64,000 bases of DNA from Serratia grimesii NBRC 13537 (lineage in GTDB: Bacteria > Pseudomonadota > Gammaproteobacteria > Enterobacterales > Enterobacteriaceae), in assembly GCF_001590905.1 (NCBI RefSeq), contig NZ_BCTT01000003.1:392778-456777 (forward strand), read 5' to 3'. The translations under genes were made by a program, and so were the position numbers. The notes beneath the pieces were generated by a model. It saw nothing but the letters and a program-made list of their open reading frames with translations, ran no database searches and was not told where the DNA came from. Positions 25,366 to 33,589 of the stretch are shown piece after piece; position 1 is the stretch's first letter; the number at the start of each line of letters is the position of its first letter.

Positions 25366-26004
25366 ATGAGCAGAGCGCGCCGAAGCGATGGGAATATCAC
25401 CCGGGAAAGCATCCTCGAAGCAGCAGGAGAGCTGATCGCAGAAAAGGGATTTGCACAGACCACTAACAAAGAAATTGCTAAAAAAGCCAGTGTTGATCTG
25501 GCTGCAATCAACTATCACTTTGGTGGACGTGACGGGTTATATCTCGCTGTACTGACACATGCCCATCACCATTATCTGGATGGTGAGCAACTCGCACGAC
25601 TTGCTGCATCTGAGCTACCCGCAGAAGATAAGTTAGGCACTTTTCTGGAAACGTTTCTGTCAAAACTGAGCAATCCGGATGACTGGCATGGCAGAGTGTT
25701 TGCACGTGAGATGTTGTCTCCATCAGCACAACTCGGTGATTTTATTAATGCTGAAGGTGCTGGAAAGATTCAGTCGGTAAGGCGGATTGTGGGTGAAGCA
25801 GCAGGTCTCTCAGCAGAAGATCCCCGCTTGCTCCCTTGCATGCTGAGTGTAGTTGCACCCTGTATGATGCTGATGGTGGCGGGTAATCGTATACCAGGAC
25901 CTGTGAAGGAAATCGTCGCGATGCAAACGAAAGTGCTCACGACGCATTTCAAACTTTTCTCTCTGGCCGGATTAAAAGCTATACGTGAGAACAAACCAAG
26001 CTGA
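25366..26004 (+). CDS. TetR-family regulator of the efflux operon (CecR-like)
   Basis: A 212-residue TetR repressor. The helix-turn-helix occupies about residues 10-60 (ITRESILEAAGELIAEKGF, then TTNKEIAKKASVDLAAINYHF). The C-terminal part, with FAREMLSPSAQLGDFI, resembles the CecR (YbiH) C-terminal domain that accompanies the YbhGFSR pump in E. coli. The longest frame begins at a TTG at 25357; the ATG at 25366 (MSRARRSDGN) is the better start. It is divergent from the efflux operon with a perfect palindrome between, so autoregulation and repression of the pump are expected. The inducer is unknown. Confidence 0.9.
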   Translation: MSRARRSDGNITRESILEAAGELIAEKGFAQTTNKEIAKKASVDLAAINYHFGGRDGLYLAVLTHAHHHYLDGEQLARLAASELPAEDKLGTFLETFLSKLSNPDDWHGRVFAREMLSPSAQLGDFINAEGAGKIQSVRRIVGEAAGLSAEDPRLLPCMLSVVAPCMMLMVAGNRIPGPVKEIVAMQTKVLTTHFKLFSLAGLKAIRENKPS

Positions 26005-26064
26005 TTGATTCAGGAATAGTTAATCGTCATCGGTTAACTGGCCGCGTTCTTTTTAAAAGGTTGT

Positions 26065-26685
26065 TTAGCGCTTACTGAACGCCAGCCGGGCTGCAAATAA
26101 CAGAAAAATCATACCTGTTGTACGATCCAGCCAACGGATCACTTTCTCTTTTTGCAGCAGGGATGCCAGCGGACGCGTTGCACCAATCAACATCATTGAC
26201 CAGGTAATACCAATCGCCATATGAATACTCACCAGCGCAAAAGTCCAGATAACGGGTGAATGCCCCTGTGGTATAAATTGGGGTAAAAAAGAAACATAAA
26301 AGATACCCACTTTAGGATTCAGGGCATTACCGAGAATGCCTTTCAAGAACCAGTTTGAAGCAGGCTTTCCGGAAGTAGCTGCGACTGCAAATTGCTTCCT
26401 TGGACGCAGCAACATATTTATGCCTAGCCATGTCAGATAAGCTGCGCCGCAGTACTTTAGAATGTCATAAGCAAGTTCTGAAACAGCGATAAGTGCACCC
26501 AAGCCGAAGGCTACCGCCGCCCCCCATATTAAACAGCCGACACTGATACCAAGCGCAGCATGAACGGCCTGTTTTCTGCCTTCAACAGTCGCCGTTCTTA
26601 ATACCAGTGCGGTATCCAGGCCCGGTGTTAAGGTCAACAGTACAGCGGCAAAACTAAACGCCAGAAGCGCGTCCATAACGGACAT
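26065..26685 (-). CDS. LysE/RhtB-family amino-acid exporter
   Basis: A 206-residue inner-membrane protein with six hydrophobic segments and the family start DALLAFSFAAVLLTLTPGLD (the TPGPD-like motif, here TPGLD). FLKGILGNALNPKVGIFYVS with the conserved NPK is also present. Members export amino acids or homoserine lactones; the substrate is not inferable. It stands alone, convergent with the TetR gene. Confidence 0.88.
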   Translation of the reverse strand: MSVMDALLAFSFAAVLLTLTPGLDTALVLRTATVEGRKQAVHAALGISVGCLIWGAAVAFGLGALIAVSELAYDILKYCGAAYLTWLGINMLLRPRKQFAVAATSGKPASNWFLKGILGNALNPKVGIFYVSFLPQFIPQGHSPVIWTFALVSIHMAIGITWSMMLIGATRPLASLLQKEKVIRWLDRTTGMIFLLFAARLAFSKR

Positions 26686-27060
26686 AGCACAATCTCCAGG
26701 TCATTAAAATTACGTACGCGTGCTGGATTATGGATTCCAGCCCCTTTCACTTTACGAACACATCGTATAAAGCTTACTTATCCGGGTCACGGCTTTTCTT
26801 ATTTCATCAAAGGAATGTGGTGTGCTGCATTAAAGTCCTGCGATTTTGAACCACCAAGATAATCTGCGCCCTATTTATCAACCCCCCGTGCTGTTAGTAA
26901 TGTCCCCTTTTTGCATTTAACAACCAACACAATAACAAGGGCCTTTGGATTGCCACTACAACATACCGCCGTAGTTTTTATTCATGCCGGGGAGTAACCT
27001 TTCATGGAAGAAAAACCTTAATTTTTACTATTTTTCAAATAATTAACAGTCATCACCACT
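26686..27060. other. intergenic region without recognised genes
   Basis: About 375 bp, AT-rich. The only structure I note is a short GCTGGA/TCCAGC hairpin at 26722-26741 upstream of the exporter gene. No ORF with a start signal, no tRNA-like cloverleaf and no repeat was seen. Confidence 0.5.
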
Positions 27061-27993
27061 TCAAAAAGGACCCAGCCTACTGCCTGATGGGCCCAGATTG
27101 TCGGTCAGGATCTTTAGCAATGCACGGACTTTAGGTAATGCCTGACGGCTTTTGAGCCAAGCCAAATTAATCGGCAGACCATCGGTGGCCAGATGGGATA
27201 ACACTTCAACCAAGGTACCCTCTTCAAGCTGTCGTTTCACCAACCAGGTGGGCAATTGTGCAATGCCGTGCCCTGCCAATACCGCGGTGAGCTGCCCTTC
27301 TGCATCGCCGATCGCCACCCGCGCGGGTAACACCTTTTTCTCGCTGCTGTTGGGTTGCACTCCGGCAAAATGCCAGGGCGTGGGCAGACCGTTTCCTTCG
27401 CCGTAAACCACGCAGCTGTGATTTTCTAAATCCTGCTCGGTTTCCGGTGTACCCCGCTTTTTCACGTAGGACGGTGAAGCACAAAAAATATGTCGTTGTG
27501 CCCCCAGATAACAATGCCCCAAGGTATTTGGCCAAATATCAGCGCCACCGATACGTACGATGATGTCGATACCTTCTCTTACAGGATCAACAAAGCGATC
27601 AGAAAAGGAGATATGCGGCATCAACAACGGGTGATCCTCAATCAGCTTCAGGATCACCGGTAATGCATGCAGACGGCCATAGGAAGCAGGCAGATCAACA
27701 CGCACTTTACCCTGTGGTTGGGCGTTTTCGGCCTGTATTGAGAGTTCCGCCTCCTCCAGTTCGCCAAGCACGCCGGTGCACGTGCGATAAAACGTTACCC
27801 CCGCATCAGTCAGTGACAATCGCCGCGTGGTGCGGTGAAACAACCTAACCTGCAAACGCGCTTCTAAACGTGCAATGCCTTTACTGATAGCAGAGCTGGT
27901 CAAATTCATGCGTTCTGCGGCGGCAGTAAAGCTGCCCATGTCCGCCACACAGACAAACAAGTCGATACCTTTCAGTCTTTCTGAAGAATACAT
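27061..27993 (-). CDS. LysR-family transcriptional regulator
   Basis: A 310-residue LysR regulator. The N-terminal winged helix reads MYSSERLKGIDLFVCVADMG then SFTAAAERMNLTSSAISKGIARLE. The effector domain follows to the end. The frame extends to an ATG at 28023, but the ATG at 27993 with GGTGGG upstream gives the conserved family N-terminus. It is divergent from an NmrA-like gene, with a 32-bp dyad directly upstream of its start, so it probably regulates that gene and itself. Confidence 0.88.
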   Translation of the reverse strand: MYSSERLKGIDLFVCVADMGSFTAAAERMNLTSSAISKGIARLEARLQVRLFHRTTRRLSLTDAGVTFYRTCTGVLGELEEAELSIQAENAQPQGKVRVDLPASYGRLHALPVILKLIEDHPLLMPHISFSDRFVDPVREGIDIIVRIGGADIWPNTLGHCYLGAQRHIFCASPSYVKKRGTPETEQDLENHSCVVYGEGNGLPTPWHFAGVQPNSSEKKVLPARVAIGDAEGQLTAVLAGHGIAQLPTWLVKRQLEEGTLVEVLSHLATDGLPINLAWLKSRQALPKVRALLKILTDNLGPSGSRLGPF

Positions 27994-27999
27994 AGCCCA

Positions 28000-28031
28000 C
28001 CAAATTGATGAATTTAATTCCATAAACTTGG
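28000..28031. promoter_or_regulatory. imperfect dyad, candidate LysR operator
   Basis: A 32-bp imperfect palindrome begins CCAAATTGATG and ends CATAAACTTGG; 12 of 16 base pairs match by my count. It lies just upstream of the LysR start in the divergent spacer. Confidence 0.4.
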
Positions 28032-28133
28032 TAATTTATAGCCTAAATAGGAATATTTTTCTCAGTAAACTCCTCTCTATCGCCAGGCATTAGACCCATG
28101 CCTTATTCAGTTATAAACAAAAGGAGTTTATTC

Positions 28134-29021
28134 ATGCGCATAACGAAACCCAGGGTGCTGATTACCGGTGCCACCGGCCAGATAGGCGGTGATACTCTGC
28201 GTATTCTCCAGACGGACCCTTCCATCACTCTGGTCGCTGCCGTGCGCTCATCGCAAAAAGCTGCGCCTTTTGAGGCTCAAGGTATTCGCACTGTCATTAT
28301 GGATTTTGATAAAGAAGACACGCTGGTGCCCGCGCTACACAGCATTGACCGTGTCTTTCTGGCAACCGGTTACACCGTCGACATGTTGCGTCAGAGCAAA
28401 GTGTTTCTCGACAAGGCAAAACACGCAGGTGTGCAGCATATTGTGCACCTGGGCGCCTGCGGCCGTGACGATACCACTATTGCACACTGGGCCTGGCATC
28501 AACTGATCGAACGTTATATTGAAGCCTTAGATTTCTCCTTCACGCATTTACGACCAGAGTGCTTTATGCAAAATCTGATCGGCTACGGCGGTGTTCCGGC
28601 GGTCATCAACGGCGTCATTGAGCAATACACCGGCGATGCCCCTTTCAGTTGGGTGGATGGTGAAGACGTTGCGCTGGCAGCGGCCTATTCACTGCTGCAT
28701 CCTGAAAAACACGCGGGCAAAACTTATCGTCTGGGTTATGACGCCAAGTCTTATGGCGAGATCGCTGCCATGATGACCGAAATACTAGGCCAATCGTTCC
28801 GCTATGAAGCACATGATCACCGCGTTTTCCTCGAGAATATGCGGCAATCCGGAGCCGAAATGGCTTATATGAATTGCGTGGGTGACAACCTGCGGCGCAT
28901 TGCCGAACGTGATATTCCCGGCGTCGAGGAAACGTTTGATAACTTCCCGGAAATAGCAGGCAGAGAGCCTGTGCGCTGGCCTGCGTTTATTCGCAAGCAC
29001 CGGGCCGCTTTTGCCTATTAA
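28134..29021 (+). CDS. NmrA-like NAD(P)-binding protein
   Basis: A 295-residue atypical short-chain dehydrogenase of the NmrA/HSCARG type. The Rossmann motif is VLITGATGQIGGDTLR near residues 8-23, followed by VAAVRSS and FLATGYTVDM. The Tyr-x-x-x-Lys catalytic pair of classical SDRs is not evident, as in other NmrA proteins, which sense NAD(P) state or act as quinone or azo reductases. The ATG at 28134 has AGGAG six bases upstream and replaces a longer frame from 28098. It is probably controlled by the divergent LysR protein. Confidence 0.85.
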   Translation: MRITKPRVLITGATGQIGGDTLRILQTDPSITLVAAVRSSQKAAPFEAQGIRTVIMDFDKEDTLVPALHSIDRVFLATGYTVDMLRQSKVFLDKAKHAGVQHIVHLGACGRDDTTIAHWAWHQLIERYIEALDFSFTHLRPECFMQNLIGYGGVPAVINGVIEQYTGDAPFSWVDGEDVALAAAYSLLHPEKHAGKTYRLGYDAKSYGEIAAMMTEILGQSFRYEAHDHRVFLENMRQSGAEMAYMNCVGDNLRRIAERDIPGVEETFDNFPEIAGREPVRWPAFIRKHRAAFAY

Positions 29022-29043
29022 AATTTACTAGTACGCCATTATC

Positions 29044-29073
29044 AGGCCCCTTCGCTCAAACCCGAACGGGCCT
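29044..29073 (+). terminator. terminator of the NmrA-like gene
   Basis: AGGCCCCTTCG pairs with CGAACGGGCCT with one mismatch and is followed by TTATG, 22 bp after the stop. Confidence 0.6.
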
Positions 29074-29205
29074 TTATGTACACTCATCCCACCGTTTGAT
29101 CCCACCTCTTACTCACTGAATTAAACATAAAGATTATGCATTCCCTGCATGCCTGAGCCGCCTGAAACAGAATGTGGAGATATTGTGAATTTGCACTTCC
29201 TTTAC

Positions 29206-29241
29206 GATAAATGCAAATGATTATCGTTACCATAATCATTC
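29206..29241 (+). promoter_or_regulatory. Fur box upstream of the catecholate receptor
   Basis: GATAAATGCAAATGATTATC resembles the 19-bp Fur consensus, and TGATTAT...ATAATCA (29218-29238) forms an adjacent inverted repeat with a 7-base spacer. It lies about 40 bp before the receptor start, the right place for iron-dependent repression. Confidence 0.75.
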
Positions 29242-29276
29242 AATAATATTTGCACACACTTTCAGGGATAAGATGC

Positions 29277-31463
29277 ATGATTTACACAAAAGCTTTCAAA
29301 TTGAGACCGGGCGCGATACTGCTGGCAGGGTTGATTAGCGGTAGCGGCTATGCCGCTGATGATCTGGCGGGTGAAAGTGAAGAAATGGTGGTCTTGGCAC
29401 CGGCAGAGGAACAATTAAAACAGCAACCTGGCGTCTCCATTATTACCGCTGAAGACATCGCCAAGGATCCTCCGGTCAATGATTTATCCGACATTATTCG
29501 AAAAATGCCTGGCGTGAACCTCACCGGTAACAGCGCCAGCGGCAGCCGGGGCAATAACCGTCAGATCGATATACGCGGGATGGGGCCAGAAAATACACTG
29601 ATCCTGATCGACGGCGTCCCGACCACGTCACGTAATTCGGTCCGCTATAGCTGGCGCGGCGAAAGAGATACCCGCGGCGATACCAACTGGGTGCCAGCAG
29701 AAATGGTTGAACGTATCGAGGTTCTGCGGGGCCCGGCGGCGGCACGTTACGGTTCCGGTGCCGCAGGTGGGGTAATCAATATCATCACCAAGCGCCCAAC
29801 TAACGACTGGCACGGAAGTTTATCTCTGTTTACCAATCAGCCAGAAAACGACAAAGAGGGGGCGACAAAGCGCACTAACTTTAGCCTCAGCGGCCCATTA
29901 GCTGACGATGCACTCACCATGCGGTTATACGGAAACTTCAACAAAACCGACGCCGATGCTGCTGATATCAACACGGCACAAAACGGTTCCTATGCTGCCG
30001 GTCACGAAGGCGTGCGCAACAAAGACGTCAATGCCCTCTTCTCCTGGAAAATGACCCCAACGCAGATCGTTGATTTTGAGCTGGGCTACAGCCGCCAGGG
30101 GAATATCTATGCCGGCGATACCCAGTACAGCAACGGTAACCTTAGCCCGAACGATCTGGTGTCATCACTGTACGGGCAAGAAACCAACCGTCTATATCGC
30201 CAGACCTATGGCATCACCCATAACGGCATCTGGGATTGGGGGCAGTCACGCGTCGGCGTCTATTACGAAAAAACCAATAATACCCGCCTGCAAGAAGGGT
30301 CTACCGGGCGTGTGGAAGGGATGATAAACAGCGACCAATACACGACCAGTCGGCTGCAAAATGTCAGAACTACCGGTGAAGTGACACTTCCGTTAGACCT
30401 GTGGTTAGACCAAACCATGACGCTCGGTGCAGAGTGGAACCGGGAACAGCTTAACGACCCCGCATCCATGCAGGTCACGGACGCCAGCGGCATCACCATT
30501 GGCGACATATCCGGCGATCCTGGCGGCCGCAGTGCTAAAAACAGTGCTGAACTTAGCGCTCTGTATTTCGAAGATAATATCGAAGCCGTACCCGGTACTT
30601 TGCTGATTCCCGGCCTGCGTTTCGATTATCACAGTAAATTCGGCAGTAACTGGAGCCCGAGTCTCAACGCTTCACAAGAGCTTGGCGACTACTTCAAACT
30701 GAAAGCGGGCATTGCACGCGTATTTAAAGCCCCTAACCTGTACCAATCCAGCGAAGGCTACCTGCTTTCTACCCGTGGCAACGGATGCCCAAATAATATT
30801 GCCTCAGGAAGTTGCTACCTGATGGGTAACAACGATTTAGATCCCGAAGTCAGCATTAACAAAGAGATTGGTCTGGAATTCGCCTATGAAGGATTCAATG
30901 CCGGTATCACCTACTTCCGTAACGATTATAAAAATAAAATCGTCTCGGGTACCGATCTGGTGGGCTACGCCTCTAACGGTTACAACATTTTACGCTGGGA
31001 AAATGGCGGCAAAGCGGTGGTCGAAGGCTTAGAAGGCAGCCTGGTGATCCCGGTGATCAAAGATCGGCTTAGCTGGCGCACCAATGCTACCTACATGATC
31101 ACATCAGAGAACAAGGAGACCGGCAATCCACTTTCCGTGATCCCCAAATACACCGTCAATACCATGCTGGATTATCAGTTGACCGATAAGCTTTCAACCA
31201 ATGTCACCTGGACCTTTTATGGCCGTCAGAAACCACGTGAGTATGCCGAAATCCGCAATGAAGTGGGTTCGCTGGCAACCAATGAGGTGGGGGCCTATTC
31301 CGTAGCAGCGGTTGGAGTGAATTATGATCTGGCCAAGAACCTGCGTCTGAATGCAGGCATAAGTAATCTGTTTGATAAGGAGTTGTATCGTGAAAACGAA
31401 GGTGCGTCGACTTATAACGAACCCGGCCGCGCTTATTATGCTGGTATGACGTTGTCATTCTGA
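29277..31463 (+). CDS. TonB-dependent catecholate siderophore receptor (IroN-like)
   Basis: A 728-residue outer-membrane receptor. After a signal peptide ending SGYA, the plug domain carries EEQLKQQPGVSIITAEDIAK, PPVNDLSDIIRKMPGVNLTG and RQIDIRGMGPENTLILIDG, then the 22-strand barrel ending in Phe (MTLSF). From memory these blocks are nearer to IroN (725 aa, salmochelin/enterobactin products) than to FepA (746 aa), for example in the KQQPGVS, PPVNDLSD and TNWVP segments. The ATG at 29277 is used instead of an upstream TTG. A Fur box precedes it. No siderophore synthesis, esterase or permease gene lies beside it, so it probably imports xenosiderophores using shared machinery. Confidence 0.92.
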   Translation: MIYTKAFKLRPGAILLAGLISGSGYAADDLAGESEEMVVLAPAEEQLKQQPGVSIITAEDIAKDPPVNDLSDIIRKMPGVNLTGNSASGSRGNNRQIDIRGMGPENTLILIDGVPTTSRNSVRYSWRGERDTRGDTNWVPAEMVERIEVLRGPAAARYGSGAAGGVINIITKRPTNDWHGSLSLFTNQPENDKEGATKRTNFSLSGPLADDALTMRLYGNFNKTDADAADINTAQNGSYAAGHEGVRNKDVNALFSWKMTPTQIVDFELGYSRQGNIYAGDTQYSNGNLSPNDLVSSLYGQETNRLYRQTYGITHNGIWDWGQSRVGVYYEKTNNTRLQEGSTGRVEGMINSDQYTTSRLQNVRTTGEVTLPLDLWLDQTMTLGAEWNREQLNDPASMQVTDASGITIGDISGDPGGRSAKNSAELSALYFEDNIEAVPGTLLIPGLRFDYHSKFGSNWSPSLNASQELGDYFKLKAGIARVFKAPNLYQSSEGYLLSTRGNGCPNNIASGSCYLMGNNDLDPEVSINKEIGLEFAYEGFNAGITYFRNDYKNKIVSGTDLVGYASNGYNILRWENGGKAVVEGLEGSLVIPVIKDRLSWRTNATYMITSENKETGNPLSVIPKYTVNTMLDYQLTDKLSTNVTWTFYGRQKPREYAEIRNEVGSLATNEVGAYSVAAVGVNYDLAKNLRLNAGISNLFDKELYRENEGASTYNEPGRAYYAGMTLSF

Positions 31464-31481
31464 TTGACTAAGATGCAGATT

Positions 31482-31512
31482 AGCCCGTTCGGGGAAACTG
31501 AGCGGGCCTTTT
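31482..31512. terminator. bidirectional terminator between convergent genes
   Basis: AGCCCGTTC pairs with GAGCGGGC (one G-T pair) around GGGGAAACT, followed by CTTTTAG on the plus strand; it lies between the receptor and the small transporter. Confidence 0.7.
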
Positions 31513-31517
31513 AGCGT

Positions 31518-31961
31518 TCAAAAACTTCGCCTAGCCACCAGAAAAGCACCAATGACCAACAATACACCGCCCAAGAGTGCAGGCAAATTTTCGCGCAGTG
31601 CCGCTGGCCCGGCTTTGTAGATATCCACCATCAGCCCCGCAACTAACTGGCTGGCAACCAGGACGGCAATGGTAGTCGCCGCCCCCAGCTTCTGGTAGCC
31701 CAGGATACCGGAGAAAACAAAAAATGAACCCAGCAAACCGGGCAGCAACATCCATATCCTGAGTGTGCCAGTCACCTCCGCCAACGCGCTCACGCCGTTT
31801 TTGGCAAACAATAACCCCATCAATAACAACAGGCCAACGCTGGAGTTGATCACCAACGTAATCAACACCGTCGACACACTTTCAGTAATACGCACCATTA
31901 GCAGGTTCTGGATAACCAGACTGATCCCGGCGGCCACCAGCAGCAATAGCATGATATTCAT
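31518..31961 (-). CDS. DMT-family small transporter (YdcZ/DUF606)
   Basis: A 147-residue protein with five hydrophobic segments typical of the half-size YdcZ/DUF606 branch of the drug/metabolite transporter superfamily. NSSVGLLLLMGLLF and GALGYQKLGAATTIAVLVASQL-like sequence (here GILGYQKLGAATTIAVLVAS) are characteristic. The open frame extends to 32015, but the ATG at 31961 has AGGAT upstream and starts the first helix. It follows the acetyltransferase gene by 25 bp on the same strand. Substrate unknown. Confidence 0.8.
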   Translation of the reverse strand: MNIMLLLLVAAGISLVIQNLLMVRITESVSTVLITLVINSSVGLLLLMGLLFAKNGVSALAEVTGTLRIWMLLPGLLGSFFVFSGILGYQKLGAATTIAVLVASQLVAGLMVDIYKAGPAALRENLPALLGGVLLVIGAFLVARRSF

Positions 31962-31986
31962 AGCGATCCTGAATTTTTCGGCACGA

Positions 31987-32505
31987 TTAACGGGCCGGTG
32001 GCTCGTTGTTGTCATCGAGTTTTAACTGCAAGAAGGTCAAATCCAGCCATTTACCGAACTTGGCGCCCACTTCGCTCATCCGTCCGACCATCTCGAACCC
32101 CAGATTGATGTGCAACTGCACGGAGGCATGGTTACCGGACTCAATACCCGCCACCATCACATGTTTGCCAATTGCCCGCGCCTGCTCAATCAGAGCGATC
32201 AGTAACGTTTTACCCACTCCGCCACCACGGCAATCCTTGCGGACATAAACCGAGTGTTCGACAGTGTGCCGGTAACCATCCCAGGCCCGCCAGTCACCAA
32301 ATGAGGCATACCCCATCACCTCACCCGCCTCATTAACCGCGACCAATACCGGATAACCCGCAGCTTGCCGTTCCGCCATCCAGGCCTCACGGTTCGCCGC
32401 GTCGACGCTAAGTTCATTCCAGATCGCCGTCGTATTAAGCACAGCATCATTATAGATAGCCGCAATACCTGCACTATCGGTTATAGTCGCGTTACGGATA
32501 AGCAT
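31987..32505 (-). CDS. mnaT: L-amino-acid N-acyltransferase MnaT (GNAT)
   Basis: A 172-residue GNAT acetyltransferase closely resembling E. coli MnaT/YncA, which acetylates methionine analogues such as methionine sulfone and sulfoximine, and phosphinothricin in relatives. Matching blocks include AAIYNDAVLNTTAIWNE, GYASFGDWRAWDGYRHTVEH and the acetyl-CoA loop CRGGGVGKTLL. The C-terminal KFGKWLDLTFLQLKLD is also diagnostic. GAGGTC precedes the ATG. It shares an operon with a DMT transporter and is divergent from an XRE-cupin regulator gene 39 bp away. Confidence 0.9.
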   Translation of the reverse strand: MLIRNATITDSAGIAAIYNDAVLNTTAIWNELSVDAANREAWMAERQAAGYPVLVAVNEAGEVMGYASFGDWRAWDGYRHTVEHSVYVRKDCRGGGVGKTLLIALIEQARAIGKHVMVAGIESGNHASVQLHINLGFEMVGRMSEVGAKFGKWLDLTFLQLKLDDNNEPPAR

Positions 32506-32530
32506 GTTGACCTCTTGGTTGACCGTCCAC

Positions 32531-32545
32531 TATCATACTACGATA
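32531..32545. promoter_or_regulatory. short dyad in the mnaT / XRE spacer
   Basis: TATCATA-C-TACGATA is a one-mismatch inverted repeat within the 39-bp divergent spacer, ending at the regulator's start codon. It is a candidate operator for the XRE protein; the evidence is symmetry and place only. Confidence 0.3.
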
Positions 32546-33114
32546 TGAATAATAAATTAGACAACCTAAATCAACGCATCGGCGCGCGGATCCGCATCGA
32601 ACGTGAAGCACGCCATTGGTCATTGTCCGATCTGGCCGAAAGGGCCGGAGTTTCGCGTGCCATGGTGCACAAAATTGAACGCGGTGACAGTAGCCCTACG
32701 GCGATGTTGCTAGGTCGCCTCTCTGGCGCGTTCGGCCTGAGCATGTCAAAACTGATCGCCCGGGCGGAAACGCAAGAAGGTCGGTTGATGCGCCAACAGG
32801 ATCAGCCGGTTTGGGTCGATCCCGACAGTGGCTACATCCGCCGTCATGTGTCTCCGCAGTCGGATATGCCACTCGATCTGGTGCGCATTGAACTGCCTGC
32901 CGGCGCGGAGATCCCCATGCCAGCCTCAGCCTACGCTTTTATGCGGCAACTGCTTTGGGTGCTGTCAGGTTCGTTGGTGTTTCAGGAAGGCGAAACCCGC
33001 CATGAGATGGCTGAAGGTGATTGCCTTGAACTCGGTCCGCCCACCGATTGTGTATTCAAAAATGAGAGCGCCGAAACCTGCATTTACCTGGTGGTAGTGA
33101 TGAACAAGGCCTGA
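32545..33114 (+). CDS. XRE-family regulator with cupin domain
   Basis: A 189-residue regulator with an N-terminal lambda-repressor-like helix-turn-helix (about residues 8-65: IGARIRIEREARHWSLSDLA, then ERAGVSRAMVHKIERGDSSPT) and a C-terminal cupin barrel (about 110-185, MPASAYAFMRQLLWVLSGSL ... MAEGDCLELGPPTDCVF). The open frame extends 60 codons further upstream across mnaT, but the ATG at 32545 gives the family's size and start. It is divergent from mnaT and its transporter, which it probably controls; a small-molecule ligand for the cupin is expected but unknown. Confidence 0.88.
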   Translation: MNNKLDNLNQRIGARIRIEREARHWSLSDLAERAGVSRAMVHKIERGDSSPTAMLLGRLSGAFGLSMSKLIARAETQEGRLMRQQDQPVWVDPDSGYIRRHVSPQSDMPLDLVRIELPAGAEIPMPASAYAFMRQLLWVLSGSLVFQEGETRHEMAEGDCLELGPPTDCVFKNESAETCIYLVVVMNKA

Positions 33115-33126
33115 CGCTGTCAGGCC
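33108..33126. terminator. hairpin overlapping the XRE gene stop
   Basis: A perfect 8-bp stem GGCCTGAC/GTCAGGCC with a 3-nt loop includes the TGA stop. There is no strong U-run, so it may only protect or weakly terminate both convergent transcripts. Confidence 0.45.
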
Positions 33127-33141
33127 CTAAACGGATGACGC

Positions 33142-33435
33142 TTAACGTTGTGGGTCCCGGTTATAGCCTGCGCAGAAAAATTTCTCGGCCAAGCGATTAG
33201 CGCCGCCAGAGAAGAACTCACTCATCAGCTCCCCATTGAGATCGTAGGCCCGGCAAAGCAGCCCGGCCTCGAACGCTGCCTGATTTTCATCTCCTAAGCT
33301 TTCCGCCAAATGGTGGGCATACCCCAACACAAAACCCCGTTTGTAGTCACAGCAGAACCGGGATAACTGATCGGGTGGGCTGGCGTCCTGCGCTTTTAAA
33401 CCGGCCATCAGTCCCTTGCCGAAGTGATTGTTCAT
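33142..33435 (-). CDS. yghW: DUF2623 protein YghW
   Basis: A 97-residue protein of unknown function matching E. coli YghW (95 aa). The identical start MNNHFGKGLMAGLKA and the later DYKRGFVLGYAHHLAES and FFCAGYNRD blocks make the assignment firm. No signal peptide or membrane helix is seen; four cysteines are present. The ATG at 33435 is preceded by GGGGG and is preferred to an upstream start at 33474. A remarkable 19-bp inverted repeat stands immediately upstream. It is convergent with the XRE regulator gene. Confidence 0.88.
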   Translation of the reverse strand: MNNHFGKGLMAGLKAQDASPPDQLSRFCCDYKRGFVLGYAHHLAESLGDENQAAFEAGLLCRAYDLNGELMSEFFSGGANRLAEKFFCAGYNRDPQR

Positions 33436-33450
33436 GGAACCCCCTTTTCT

Positions 33451-33492
33451 CACAATGATCGCTATATAAAACATTATATAGCGATCATTGTG
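33451..33492. repeat. perfect 19-bp inverted repeat upstream of yghW
   Basis: The arms run 33451-33469 and 33474-33492, beginning CACAATGATCGC and ending GCGATCATTGTG, with the loop AACA. Pairing is perfect over all 19 bp. The distal end lies 15 bp before the yghW start codon, so the repeat lies in its promoter or leader. It might be an operator, an RNA hairpin covering the ribosome-binding region, or a remnant of a small mobile repeat. Confidence 0.85.
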
Positions 33493-33536
33493 GCCATGGA
33501 CATACTCACAAAGTTTTACCTCAACGTCTTACGGCA

Positions 33537-33569
33537 TAAAAAAGCCCGCAGAGCGAAACCCTGCGGGCT
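33537..33569 (-). terminator. terminator of the nitroreductase gene
   Basis: On the minus strand AGCCCGCAG pairs with CTGCGGGCT (9 bp) around a GGTTTCGCT loop and TTTTTT follows, 20 bp after the stop. Confidence 0.9.
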
Positions 33570-33589
33570 AATCAGTCTTTGAAGATCTA

